A stretch of DNA of 11,907 nucleotides, taken from NCBI GenBank assembly GCA_045617225.1, contig JAZLIC010000114.1:1-11907 (forward strand). The letters are read 5' to 3'. This DNA is from JAZLIC01 sp045617225. GTDB taxonomy: Bacteria; Bacillota; Clostridia; Monoglobales; Monoglobaceae. Below the pieces are notes generated by a model. That model made no database searches, was not told the DNA's origin, and saw only the letters and a program-made list of their open reading frames with translations. A program made the position numbers and the translations under genes. Position 1 is the first letter of the stretch; every line of letters starts with the position of its first letter. Positions 5,083 through 11,907 of this stretch are shown here, piece after piece.

Positions 5083-7956
5083 ATGTTAAAGAAGGCTATT
5101 TCCATATTCGTTGTTTTCTGTCTGCTTAGCGGCACACTGGTTTTTGCCGAAAATATAGATGAAGCCTCTGTATATTTATATGAGGATTCTTATCCCACAT
5201 CAGGCGAAATTATTAACAGTGTACCAAATAATCCGTCACATACTCCGAGCGATAATATGATGCTTCGGAAAATTGACGGTACAAACGCTGACGGAACAAT
5301 GAATATGTCAGATGAAATCAAAACAGAATTAGAGGAGAACAGTTCAAAATACAATGGTATGCAAACATCTCCTCTTCCTAGCAGTATGGCAAAATCACGT
5401 TACAGCAATACTCGTGTAAGCCTTGCACCTGATATTTCAGATACAAAGTATGCCGAAGCGGCAGAGCTTTTAGGCGCACTCGGTATTATGGTAGGCGATG
5501 CGGAAAGCGGTCTGTTTAGACCAAATGATGATATACTCCGAAGCGAAATGGCAAAGGTTGCCGTATATACTATCGGACTTGAAGAAATCTCAAACAGTTC
5601 CGCAGGAAGCACAAGATTTCCCGATGTACCGGAGGGGCATTGGGCAACAGGTGCGATAAGCACCGCTCATCAGCAAGGTATGGTAGTAGGCGATGATATC
5701 GGAACATTCCGTCCCGATGACAATGTGTTATTTCAAGAAGCAGTAGCAATCATTGTCCGTGCATTAGGCTACGAGCCTGCCGCACAGGACAGAGGCGGAT
5801 ACCCTGCCGGATATATGTATATTGCATCATCAAATCAGTTATTTAAGGGCATTGACGCATCAGGCACAGAGCCTGCAAAGCGTGGCGATATTGCGCAGAT
5901 GGTATTTAACGCCCTTACTGTAAACTTGATGGAGCAGACCGGCTACGGAAGCACAATAAGCTATGAAGTCGTTGACAAGACACTTCTTTATGACAAGCTT
6001 AATGTTGAAAAGAAGTACGGTCAGATTGTAGGAACAAGCGAAACAACTCTCACCGGCGGCAACACAACTGCCGACGATAAAATTATGATTGACAAGGACA
6101 CCTATTTGGAGGGTGACACAAACGCAAAGCAGTTCTTGGGTTATAATGTCTTATACTACGCAAGACTTGATAAGTCATCAGACGAAAAGACCTTGATAGT
6201 AGTCAGAGAGCAACCAAACAAAAACAACGCAATCACTATAAATGCGGCAGATATTGTAAATGTAACAGGTGGCGGCGAAGCTTCAATAAATGTAGAATAT
6301 TGGGCAGATAAGTCAAACGACAGAAAGACCAAGAATGCGACAATTACCGCATCTCCCACTTATATCTTTAACGGTAAGTTTAAAGATAATGTCGCAATAG
6401 ATGCACTCAAACCGCAGTCCGGCAACCTTGTTCTTTTAGACACAGACGGAAACAGTGCTTATGATATTGTATTTGTAAATCATTTCAGCAACTTAGTTGT
6501 AGATACAATCTCAAATATAACAGGTCGTGTTACCGATAAATACAACAACGGCTCACTTGTATTTGACGAGGACAACACAGATGTTAAGTTCAGTATAATC
6601 AAGGATAATAACGAAATCACTTTAAATGACCTTAAAGAGTGGAACGTTTTATCCTACACCATAAGCGAGGATAAAGAGTTAATACGTGCCTATGTATCGG
6701 ACGCATCTGTAACAGGCACAATTACCGAAGTTTCAGACGACGGCTATCGTATAGGCGAAAGCGATACACTGTACGAAAAGGCGTCAAGCTATCCGAATGA
6801 AATAAGACTCCGTGACAAAGGCACCTTCTATCTTGATTATGAAGGCAAAATTGCGGCAGTCAACAAAAACGCAACCGTTGACCAGAACCAGCCCACCAAG
6901 TATGGTTATCTTTTAGGCTCGGCAATGAAGGACGGCTTTAATACAACCGCACAGTTTAAAATCTATACTGCCGGCGGCGAAACAACAATCTTTGACAGCG
7001 GCACAAAAATGCGTTTGAACTCAACCTATGGCGTTGAGCCACAAGATGTAATTTCCGCAGTAAGCGATAATCAGCTTATTGTATACGAAACCAACAGCAG
7101 CGGCAACATCACTGCTATTGAAACCGCAGTAGACAGAACTGCGGCAGGCACACCTAATAAGAGCGCATTTACTTTAAATGTAAAGAAGGACGACGCAGTA
7201 TACAAGAGTGCATCAAGCAAGTTAGACACAGTTACGATTGCAGATGACACAATCATCTTTGACATTCCTGCAACTGCAAACGGCGATACGGACAGATTTT
7301 CTATCAGAAACAAGAGTTCGCTTTCCAATGACTCAAAATACAATGTTTTGGTCTATGACCTTCAGGAAAACTATGCGGCAAATGTAATAATAATCACAAG
7401 TTCTACAGGCGTTGCAGCACCTGAATCTCCGATTCTGGTAGTAGACCGTATAACCGAAACTCAAAATGAGAACTATGAATACACCGACAGATTGTACGGT
7501 TATCAGGACGGAAAGCAAATTTCTCTTCTTGCAACCGATAAGAATGTATTTGTAAAGAGAGGTCATGTAGACAGACTTGCGGCAAGAAAGCTTCAGTCAG
7601 GTGATATAATTCAGTACAAGCAGAATTCAAAGGGTGAGGTTGATGGTATAACATTGCTCTTTGACATCGAAAATAAAGAACACGAATTCAGAGAAGATGT
7701 AACCGACGACCTGACCGTAGTTTACGGACGCGCAACAAAGAAGTTCAGCGGAAGTGTAAATGTTCAGGTAGGCGATGAGGTTATAAACTACGCTACGGCA
7801 GACACAACGGTTTATCTCTATGACACATCAAGGACAAGGGATAATATCTCGGTTGTTTCTCCGGCGGATATAGAGCTTTATGAAGAAGATAACGAAGCAA
7901 GACTCTTTATAAAGATATATCAGGATGTAGTTCAGGAAATGGTAATAGTAAGATAA
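5083..7956 (+). CDS. Large secreted SLH-domain surface protein
   Basis: A 957-aa exported protein. MLKK plus a hydrophobic core and LVFA at residues 19-22 form a signal peptide. A polar, Ser/Pro/Asn-rich spacer (about 25-115) precedes three SLH units at about 121-165 (GIMVGDAESGLFRPNDDILR), 178-228 (RFPDVPEGHW, GDDIGTFRPDDNVLFQEA) and 239-285 (degenerate, with KRGDIAQMVFNAL). About 670 residues of beta-rich sequence follow, with loosely repeating Gly-x-(V/I/L) openings: GQIVG 313, GRVTD 481, GTITEV 545, YGYLLG 607, LYGYQDG 804, YGRATK 881. These resemble, at lower regularity, the repeats of the divergently transcribed 607-aa neighbour. No enzymatic motif is visible, and there is no LPXTG or C-terminal membrane segment, so attachment would be by the SLH units. 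ATG follows AGGAGGA at 8-nt spacing. I infer an S-layer-associated or structural role. Confidence 0.9.
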   Translation: MLKKAISIFVVFCLLSGTLVFAENIDEASVYLYEDSYPTSGEIINSVPNNPSHTPSDNMMLRKIDGTNADGTMNMSDEIKTELEENSSKYNGMQTSPLPSSMAKSRYSNTRVSLAPDISDTKYAEAAELLGALGIMVGDAESGLFRPNDDILRSEMAKVAVYTIGLEEISNSSAGSTRFPDVPEGHWATGAISTAHQQGMVVGDDIGTFRPDDNVLFQEAVAIIVRALGYEPAAQDRGGYPAGYMYIASSNQLFKGIDASGTEPAKRGDIAQMVFNALTVNLMEQTGYGSTISYEVVDKTLLYDKLNVEKKYGQIVGTSETTLTGGNTTADDKIMIDKDTYLEGDTNAKQFLGYNVLYYARLDKSSDEKTLIVVREQPNKNNAITINAADIVNVTGGGEASINVEYWADKSNDRKTKNATITASPTYIFNGKFKDNVAIDALKPQSGNLVLLDTDGNSAYDIVFVNHFSNLVVDTISNITGRVTDKYNNGSLVFDEDNTDVKFSIIKDNNEITLNDLKEWNVLSYTISEDKELIRAYVSDASVTGTITEVSDDGYRIGESDTLYEKASSYPNEIRLRDKGTFYLDYEGKIAAVNKNATVDQNQPTKYGYLLGSAMKDGFNTTAQFKIYTAGGETTIFDSGTKMRLNSTYGVEPQDVISAVSDNQLIVYETNSSGNITAIETAVDRTAAGTPNKSAFTLNVKKDDAVYKSASSKLDTVTIADDTIIFDIPATANGDTDRFSIRNKSSLSNDSKYNVLVYDLQENYAANVIIITSSTGVAAPESPILVVDRITETQNENYEYTDRLYGYQDGKQISLLATDKNVFVKRGHVDRLAARKLQSGDIIQYKQNSKGEVDGITLLFDIENKEHEFREDVTDDLTVVYGRATKKFSGSVNVQVGDEVINYATADTTVYLYDTSRTRDNISVVSPADIELYEEDNEARLFIKIYQDVVQEMVIVR

Positions 7957-7966
7957 TAAAAAATGT

Positions 7967-7988
7967 GGGCGCCCCTGTGTGGGCGCCC
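7967..7988 (+). terminator. GC-rich hairpin after the 957-aa SLH gene
   Basis: Two copies of the palindrome GGGCGCCC (7967-7974 and 7981-7988), 6 nt apart, can pair into an 8-bp GC-only stem starting 11 nt after the stop codon. Only three T follow (GTTTGCG), so it is a poor intrinsic terminator on its own, though position favours that role. It abuts the 19-bp inverted repeat. Confidence 0.5.
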
Positions 7989-7989
7989 G

Positions 7990-8080
7990 TTTGCGAAAAA
8001 CAAATTTTACATTGCCGACCGGGTGCGGCAGGTCTAAGCAGGGCTTGGGCAATAATTCAAAAAAATTTGTTTTTCGCAAA
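7990..8080. repeat. Perfect 19-bp inverted repeat enclosing a structured 53-nt centre
   Basis: TTTGCGAAAAACAAATTTT at 7990-8008 is the exact reverse complement of 8062-8080. The 53 nt between them hold further complementary pairs: ATTGCC (8011-8016) with GGCAAT (8048-8053), or alternatively TGCCG (8013-8017) with CGGCA (8026-8030). The result is a long rod with a GC-rich branched head. It is non-coding, in a tail-to-tail gap. It could be an RNA structure that stops transcription or protects a 3' end, or a small non-autonomous palindromic element; I do not recognise a named family. Confidence 0.7.
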
Positions 8081-8092
8081 TGCCCTCACAAA

Positions 8093-8117
8093 ACGCAAAA
8101 ACGGCACGCAAAAACGG
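8093..8117. repeat. 12-nt tandem direct repeat
   Basis: ACGCAAAAACGG occurs at 8093-8104 and again at 8106-8117, one base apart. The second copy runs into the left arm of the hairpin at 8112-8139. Confidence 0.8.
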
Positions 8118-8139
8118 ACGGTCGCCTGACCGCCCGTTT
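8110..8139 (-). terminator. Terminator of the mosaic repeat protein gene
   Basis: AAACGGACGGTC (8112-8123) and GACCGCCCGTTT (8128-8139) form a 12-bp stem with one A-C mismatch and a 4-nt loop. On the minus strand the stem runs into five T (8110-8114), as in a rho-independent terminator, about 70 nt after the stop at 8209. Confidence 0.65.
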
Positions 8140-8208
8140 CTAAAACATCAACTATTACTTAGCCGCCTCGCAGGTGTCTTCATTATTATGGCTTTTTCTC
8201 TGCACTCT

Positions 8209-11200
8209 TTACTTCGAAGAAACGATAAAGTATAATCCCGAATCATCGCCCAGCGTAACGGCAGACGGAGTCAGCGTCGCAGGATTAAATCCTGTTCCTT
8301 CAATCGTCACCGTCGCCTCTCCTTTCGGCAGTGTTACTGTAGTAGCGCCGTTAACAACCGTTGAGCCAATTTGTTTTCCGTCGCCAAAATCAAATTCGAT
8401 ATAGGCATATTCGACCGGCGCGCCACTATCGAAGTATACCATAATTGTATATACCTGTTCTTCCGGTGCCGGCGGCGGCACATCAATATGCGCTGTCAAT
8501 GTATAAGTGTCGGCATCGAGTTCCTGATATGTGGTATTCCAGCTTACAAATGTATTTCCTTCATTCGGTGTTGCTTCGATTCTATAAAGCACCTGTTCAA
8601 GATTGGAATCATAAATTTCAATAGTATTACATGTAGCAGAATAGCCGAAAATTGTGGAACCTTTTGGAACAGTAACCTCCGTCATGTTGAAAGTAGCCGC
8701 ACCTTCCGGATTTGAAACGATAGAAACAACGCAATTGTTTTTATCCACAGCCGGTGCCTCATAGGTGCCGTTTAAATTACTGTAAGAACCTTTTTTATCC
8801 GTGAAGATAATACTCGTAAGCACATCCTCGGTCATGCCGAAAGTAAGAGTAACATCATCATTTTCATAGATATAATTATTGCCGTTTTTCGTTGCATTTT
8901 CAGATTTGTCAACCGAAAAACCGCCCGTAAAGCACAGGGTCATCCAAGCTGAATCCAACCAACATTTTACATTACTGTTGCTGCTATTTACCCATGAATT
9001 ACTCGGTTCAAACGATGTTGTACTCGGGAATTTGCCGTCTGCCATTTCCAAGATTTTGGAAATGGTCTTGGTTTCCGGTACCTTTTTAGTAAAAGTCAGA
9101 CCTTTGTTAAATATGAGAATGCCATTTGCATAATCGGTTGGTACGCCTTCTTTGCAAATTCCGGCCTGCAAGCAGAGATAGTCGTCTTGAGGTACGGTAG
9201 GTGAAGTTATGGTAAGATTTCCGCTCTCATCTGCAGTGAAGACGACATTTTCGATATCATCCGTTGCATCAAGATAGAAGATATCCATCACGATATCGCA
9301 GTATCCTAAATCGCCATAGCTCCACTCACCTACATCACCAACTTCTCCCTGATTGAGGGTGAAGCTGTTGTTTGTTTTATCCCAGGTGCAAAGGAAATGA
9401 TCGATCCAAGCGCCTTGTTCAGGGCACCAGCCGATACCGGGTAATGAAATCTTATAGGATTCGTTTACAACGCCTTCTTCTACAACAAGTGTGCCGTTAA
9501 TGTCGCATTTATCGAAATAATCATAAGCACTGAAAGTGTATTCGCCGAGAAGAGCGGTATATTCGGGCAGCGGTGCCGGCTCGTATGTGCCGACAAGGTC
9601 TGCGTAGTCGGTATTCTCTGTCTCAATTTTGATTGAATCAAGCTTTCCGTCCTTTATAATGCAGGTGAATGTAGCATCGGTATCTTCAAACACAAAATTG
9701 TCGCCGTTTTGGGTGAATGTTTCGGTTACAGCTACATCAAGCGTATTTGAATTACCATTCTTAACAAAGCACAACATATCGTCCGGGTTTACAAATGCTT
9801 GTGCACCATCTTCGTTTACCCACGCATTTTTCGGTATCAATTCATCTTCTGCTATGGGGAACTTCGTGTTGGTTGCAAGGATTTGCGCCAAAGTCCTGGT
9901 TTCCGGGGGTACCGGCAGCGCATATGTGCCGGCAAATATGCTGAATTCATCTGATATGGTTTTAATTGTAACAGCAACTAACTTATTCTCATCAATCTTA
10001 AAGAATATCGAATATTTATCATCATTCGTATATTCATACCCGCCGTTGACTTTGATTGCAGTGTCGGAATGCAGCATCGCATCTGTCATTTGGTCAGTTC
10101 CAATAGTTAAAATACAACCCCCGGTAGTCTCTCTGCAATACATAGGCAGGTCGCCGCATTTCCAGGCAGTCTCCGCAGAAGCCGGAAAGTCCGTGCCATA
10201 GACTGCGAGAATTTGCGCCAAAGTCTTGGTTTCCGGTGCGGTGTATGTACCGTAGTAGTTTGCCCCTTCGACAGTCGGACCCGTAACCGTAATGCTTGTC
10301 AGTACGTCTTCTGTCATATTGAAGGTAATTGTATAATCGTTATTTTTATTATAAACATAGTCGTTTCCGGATTTCCAGATTATATCGCCTTTTTTACAGT
10401 CAATTACCGAATTGGTATTATTGTTAAAGATGATCCGTTCCGACCCAAAACAATAGCAGCTTTTTCCGTCCGTTGTCGTCCATGCACCGACAGGAACAGT
10501 CTTTTCATCGGTCGATGTCGGCAAGCCGTCGGAATAAGTGCTCAGTATAAACTCAACGGTAAGAGGTGCTGCCGGTGCCTGAGCGGTATAGGCGCCGTTT
10601 TCGTATGTCCAGACAGCGCCAAGCTGTTCTTTTACAGTATCGTTTGCGTTTTCAATTTTGATTGAGCCAAGCTTTGCACATTTAAGGAACATATTGTTCA
10701 CACTTGCAACGTTCCCGGTATTAAAGTTGCTGAGGTCAAGGGATGTAAGTTCTGAACAGCCATAGAACATACTCGCCATATTTGTTACCTTTGATGTATC
10801 AAAATTGTCGAGGTCAAGGGAGGTAAGCCCCGAACAACCCTGGAACATCATGTTCATAGCCGTAACCTTTGACGTATCAAACTTACTGAGGTCAAGGGAG
10901 GTAAGTCCCGAACAGTTACCGAACATACCCGCCATATTTGTTACCTTTGATGTATCAAAATTGCCCAGGTCAAGTGTTGTCAGATTTGAAAAACCGTTGA
11001 ACATTCCGCTGCAATTTTTATTTCCGAGGATGTAATCACCTACAATATGAATTTTGTAATTGTCCCCGTTTGCAATAATGTAACCCTTTACTTTTCCGGT
11101 TGCATCTGCCGTAAGGTCTATACCGTCTTGTTCGTTTACGCCCTGCGGAAGCTCGCTGCCGAAAATAATATCTGTTATTTTAGCTTTATCGGTAATTGTT

Positions 11201-11907
11201 GAGGAAAAAGCAGAGAACCACTCTGTTCCTTGTTTCAATGTATAGGAAGCTTTATTGACAGCATAGGTGCCGTTATAGTTTTTATAATCCGTGTTGATTA
11301 CTTCAAATTTAATCGAAGCAAGCTTGCCTTCCTTCATAATGAAGGTAATTGTGAAGTTTTCGGTATCCTCATATACAAAATTGTCTCCGATTTTGGTTGA
11401 TGTTTCGGTTAAGGGGATAGGAATATTCTCGCCCTTAGCATTTTTAAAAAATAAAACATCAGCATTATCATCTTTGCCGGCAAATACTTCACAATCGCCG
11501 TTTTCATTTACCCATGCGTTATCCGGCGCAGTATCATTCCCGGATTTCGGGAAATCCGTGTTGGTTGCAAGAATTTCCGCAAGTGTCTTGGTTTCCGGCG
11601 CCGGTGCCGGCGGCTCGTAGGTGCCGTTGAGGGTATTATACAAAGCACTTCCGCTGTTAAATATGATACTTGCCAGCTTGCCGTCTGTCAGGCAGAAGGT
11701 AACCGTTATACTGTTTTCATCATCGGTATAAACATAATTCTCGCCGCTCTTTTCCACCGAAGCGGTTAACAAAATGCTATACGATACAAAAACATTTACG
11801 ATTTCAAGAGTATCTGTCCCTCCGTAACAATGTGCATCTCCTGTTTCGTTGACCCAAAAGTCGTCGTCGCCGGAAATGAACGGGAATCTAACGGTTCTGA
11901 TTACATC
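8209..11907 (-). CDS. Giant mosaic repeat surface protein (N-terminus outside window)
   Basis: The frame is open from the stop at 8209 to the right edge: 1232 residues are visible and no start is needed inside. The only in-frame starts near the edge (such as TTG at 11770-11772) fall mid-module, so the true start lies beyond 11907. Using residues counted from the edge: modules A (1-97, partial) and B (105-215); a BspA-type/DUF285 block (219-440, four 26-aa leucine-rich units at 306-409); modules C (449-555), D (559-662) and E (669-775); a different beta-rich domain (776-944); module F (945-1049); and a C-terminal part (1050-1232) with an InlB-like PNEGNTFVSW stretch and a final Ig-/carboxypeptidase-regulatory-like domain. 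Pro/Ala-rich linkers (such as PPAPAP) join modules. No SLH, LPXTG or membrane anchor is seen; export is inferred from domain types. An adhesin or host-interaction role is a guess. The hairpin at 8110-8139 ends the gene. Confidence 0.88.
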   Translation of the reverse strand, partial: DVIRTVRFPFISGDDDFWVNETGDAHCYGGTDTLEIVNVFVSYSILLTASVEKSGENYVYTDDENSITVTFCLTDGKLASIIFNSGSALYNTLNGTYEPPAPAPETKTLAEILATNTDFPKSGNDTAPDNAWVNENGDCEVFAGKDDNADVLFFKNAKGENIPIPLTETSTKIGDNFVYEDTENFTITFIMKEGKLASIKFEVINTDYKNYNGTYAVNKASYTLKQGTEWFSAFSSTITDKAKITDIIFGSELPQGVNEQDGIDLTADATGKVKGYIIANGDNYKIHIVGDYILGNKNCSGMFNGFSNLTTLDLGNFDTSKVTNMAGMFGNCSGLTSLDLSKFDTSKVTAMNMMFQGCSGLTSLDLDNFDTSKVTNMASMFYGCSELTSLDLSNFNTGNVASVNNMFLKCAKLGSIKIENANDTVKEQLGAVWTYENGAYTAQAPAAPLTVEFILSTYSDGLPTSTDEKTVPVGAWTTTDGKSCYCFGSERIIFNNNTNSVIDCKKGDIIWKSGNDYVYNKNNDYTITFNMTEDVLTSITVTGPTVEGANYYGTYTAPETKTLAQILAVYGTDFPASAETAWKCGDLPMYCRETTGGCILTIGTDQMTDAMLHSDTAIKVNGGYEYTNDDKYSIFFKIDENKLVAVTIKTISDEFSIFAGTYALPVPPETRTLAQILATNTKFPIAEDELIPKNAWVNEDGAQAFVNPDDMLCFVKNGNSNTLDVAVTETFTQNGDNFVFEDTDATFTCIIKDGKLDSIKIETENTDYADLVGTYEPAPLPEYTALLGEYTFSAYDYFDKCDINGTLVVEEGVVNESYKISLPGIGWCPEQGAWIDHFLCTWDKTNNSFTLNQGEVGDVGEWSYGDLGYCDIVMDIFYLDATDDIENVVFTADESGNLTITSPTVPQDDYLCLQAGICKEGVPTDYANGILIFNKGLTFTKKVPETKTISKILEMADGKFPSTTSFEPSNSWVNSSNSNVKCWLDSAWMTLCFTGGFSVDKSENATKNGNNYIYENDDVTLTFGMTEDVLTSIIFTDKKGSYSNLNGTYEAPAVDKNNCVVSIVSNPEGAATFNMTEVTVPKGSTIFGYSATCNTIEIYDSNLEQVLYRIEATPNEGNTFVSWNTTYQELDADTYTLTAHIDVPPPAPEEQVYTIMVYFDSGAPVEYAYIEFDFGDGKQIGSTVVNGATTVTLPKGEATVTIEGTGFNPATLTPSAVTLGDDSGLYFIVSSK
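8761..11907 (-). repeat. Six copies of a ~105-aa module within the mosaic protein
   Basis: Copies lie at 11617-11907 (partial), 11263-11595, 10243-10563, 9922-10233, 9583-9903 and 8761-9075. Shared features in order are: Glu-Thr-Lys/Arg-Thr-Leu/Ile-x-x-Ile-Leu; a Phe-Pro or Leu-Pro about 15 residues in; Ala/Ser-Trp with Val-Asn-x-x-Gly; a central variable stretch; Gly-Asp/Asn-Asn-Tyr/Phe-Val/Ile-Tyr with acidic residues; Thr-Phe-x-Met/Ile-x-Glu/Asp-x-x-Leu-x-Ser-Ile; and a closing Gly-Thr-Tyr. Similarity is also visible in the DNA: 9881-9906 and 10211-10236 differ at one of 26 bases, with a related stretch at 11571-11598. Copy C lacks the Glu-Thr-Lys opening. Confidence 0.85.
10681..10992 (-). 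repeat. Four 78-bp tandem repeats encoding BspA/DUF285 leucine-rich units
   Basis: Each unit encodes 26 residues of the pattern Cys-Ser-Gly-Leu-Thr-Ser-Leu-Asp-Leu-x-x-Phe-Asp-Thr-Ser-x-Val-Thr-x-Met-x-x-Met-Phe-x-Gly. This is the hallmark of the BspA-like surface repeat (DUF285) found in secreted proteins of many gut and oral bacteria and in mycoplasmas. The GAGGTCAAG-type core recurs at 10732, 10810, 10888 and 10966, exactly 78 bases apart. The unit nearest the N-terminus has Phe in place of Cys, and the last is the most diverged (FNTGNVASV). Confidence 0.92.

Noticed and set aside
7828..8079. Minus-strand 83-aa open frame over the SLH gene 3' end and the inverted repeat
   Set aside because: It crosses both hairpins, has no ribosome binding site, and its sequence is low-complexity and unlike a real protein.
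9629..10665. Two long plus-strand open frames (9629-10201 and 10213-10665) opposite the mosaic protein
   Set aside because: Both are antisense to clear repeat modules. Their openness follows from the biased codons of the repeated minus-strand gene, and neither has a ribosome binding site or a credible protein pattern.
10681..10992. Regular 78-bp repeats considered as a CRISPR array
   Set aside because: Periodicity is a multiple of three, every repeat is in frame and encodes the BspA/DUF285 pattern, and there are no unique spacers or cas genes.

Overview
The window looks like a chromosomal segment of a low-to-moderate GC, S-layer-bearing Clostridia-type Firmicute. The reasons are strong AGGAGG-type ribosome binding sites with several GTG/TTG starts, two SLH-domain secreted proteins with Gram-positive signal peptides, Firmicutes-style sigma-A promoters, and rho-independent terminators. 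I see no tRNA, rRNA, CRISPR array, transposase or phage gene.

Layout: (1) 1-251 is the 3' end of an RluA-family pseudouridine synthase on +. (2) 248-1250 is a minus-strand operon of three small uncharacterized proteins (88, 114 and about 123 aa; the last has membrane segments). It converges on the synthase gene so that the two stop codons overlap, and the synthase's likely terminator hairpin lies inside the coding region of the 123-aa gene. (3) 1344-2966 is a plus-strand two-gene operon encoding a YfcE-type metallophosphoesterase and malic enzyme, with a good promoter in front and a bidirectional terminator behind. (4) 3030-7956 is a divergent pair of secreted SLH proteins (607 and 957 aa) sharing a 229-bp AT-rich promoter region. 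Both are built as signal peptide, three SLH-like units, then a long tail of beta-rich segments. (5) 7957-8208 is a structured tail-to-tail intergenic region with several hairpins, including a perfect 19-bp inverted repeat around a 53-nt centre. (6) 8209-11907 is a very large minus-strand mosaic repeat protein, cut off by the right edge (its N-terminus lies outside).

The right half (3.0-11.9 kb) is a cell-surface locus. The most unusual item is the mosaic protein. It holds six copies of a roughly 105-residue module that I cannot assign to a named family, beginning with a Glu-Thr-Lys-Thr-Leu-like motif and ending in Gly-Thr-Tyr. These are interrupted by a BspA-type (DUF285) leucine-rich block with four exact 78-nt periods, by a separate beta-rich domain, and by a C-terminal Ig-like part with no visible anchor. 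The left half is housekeeping (RNA modification, central carbon metabolism) plus a small-protein operon of unknown role.
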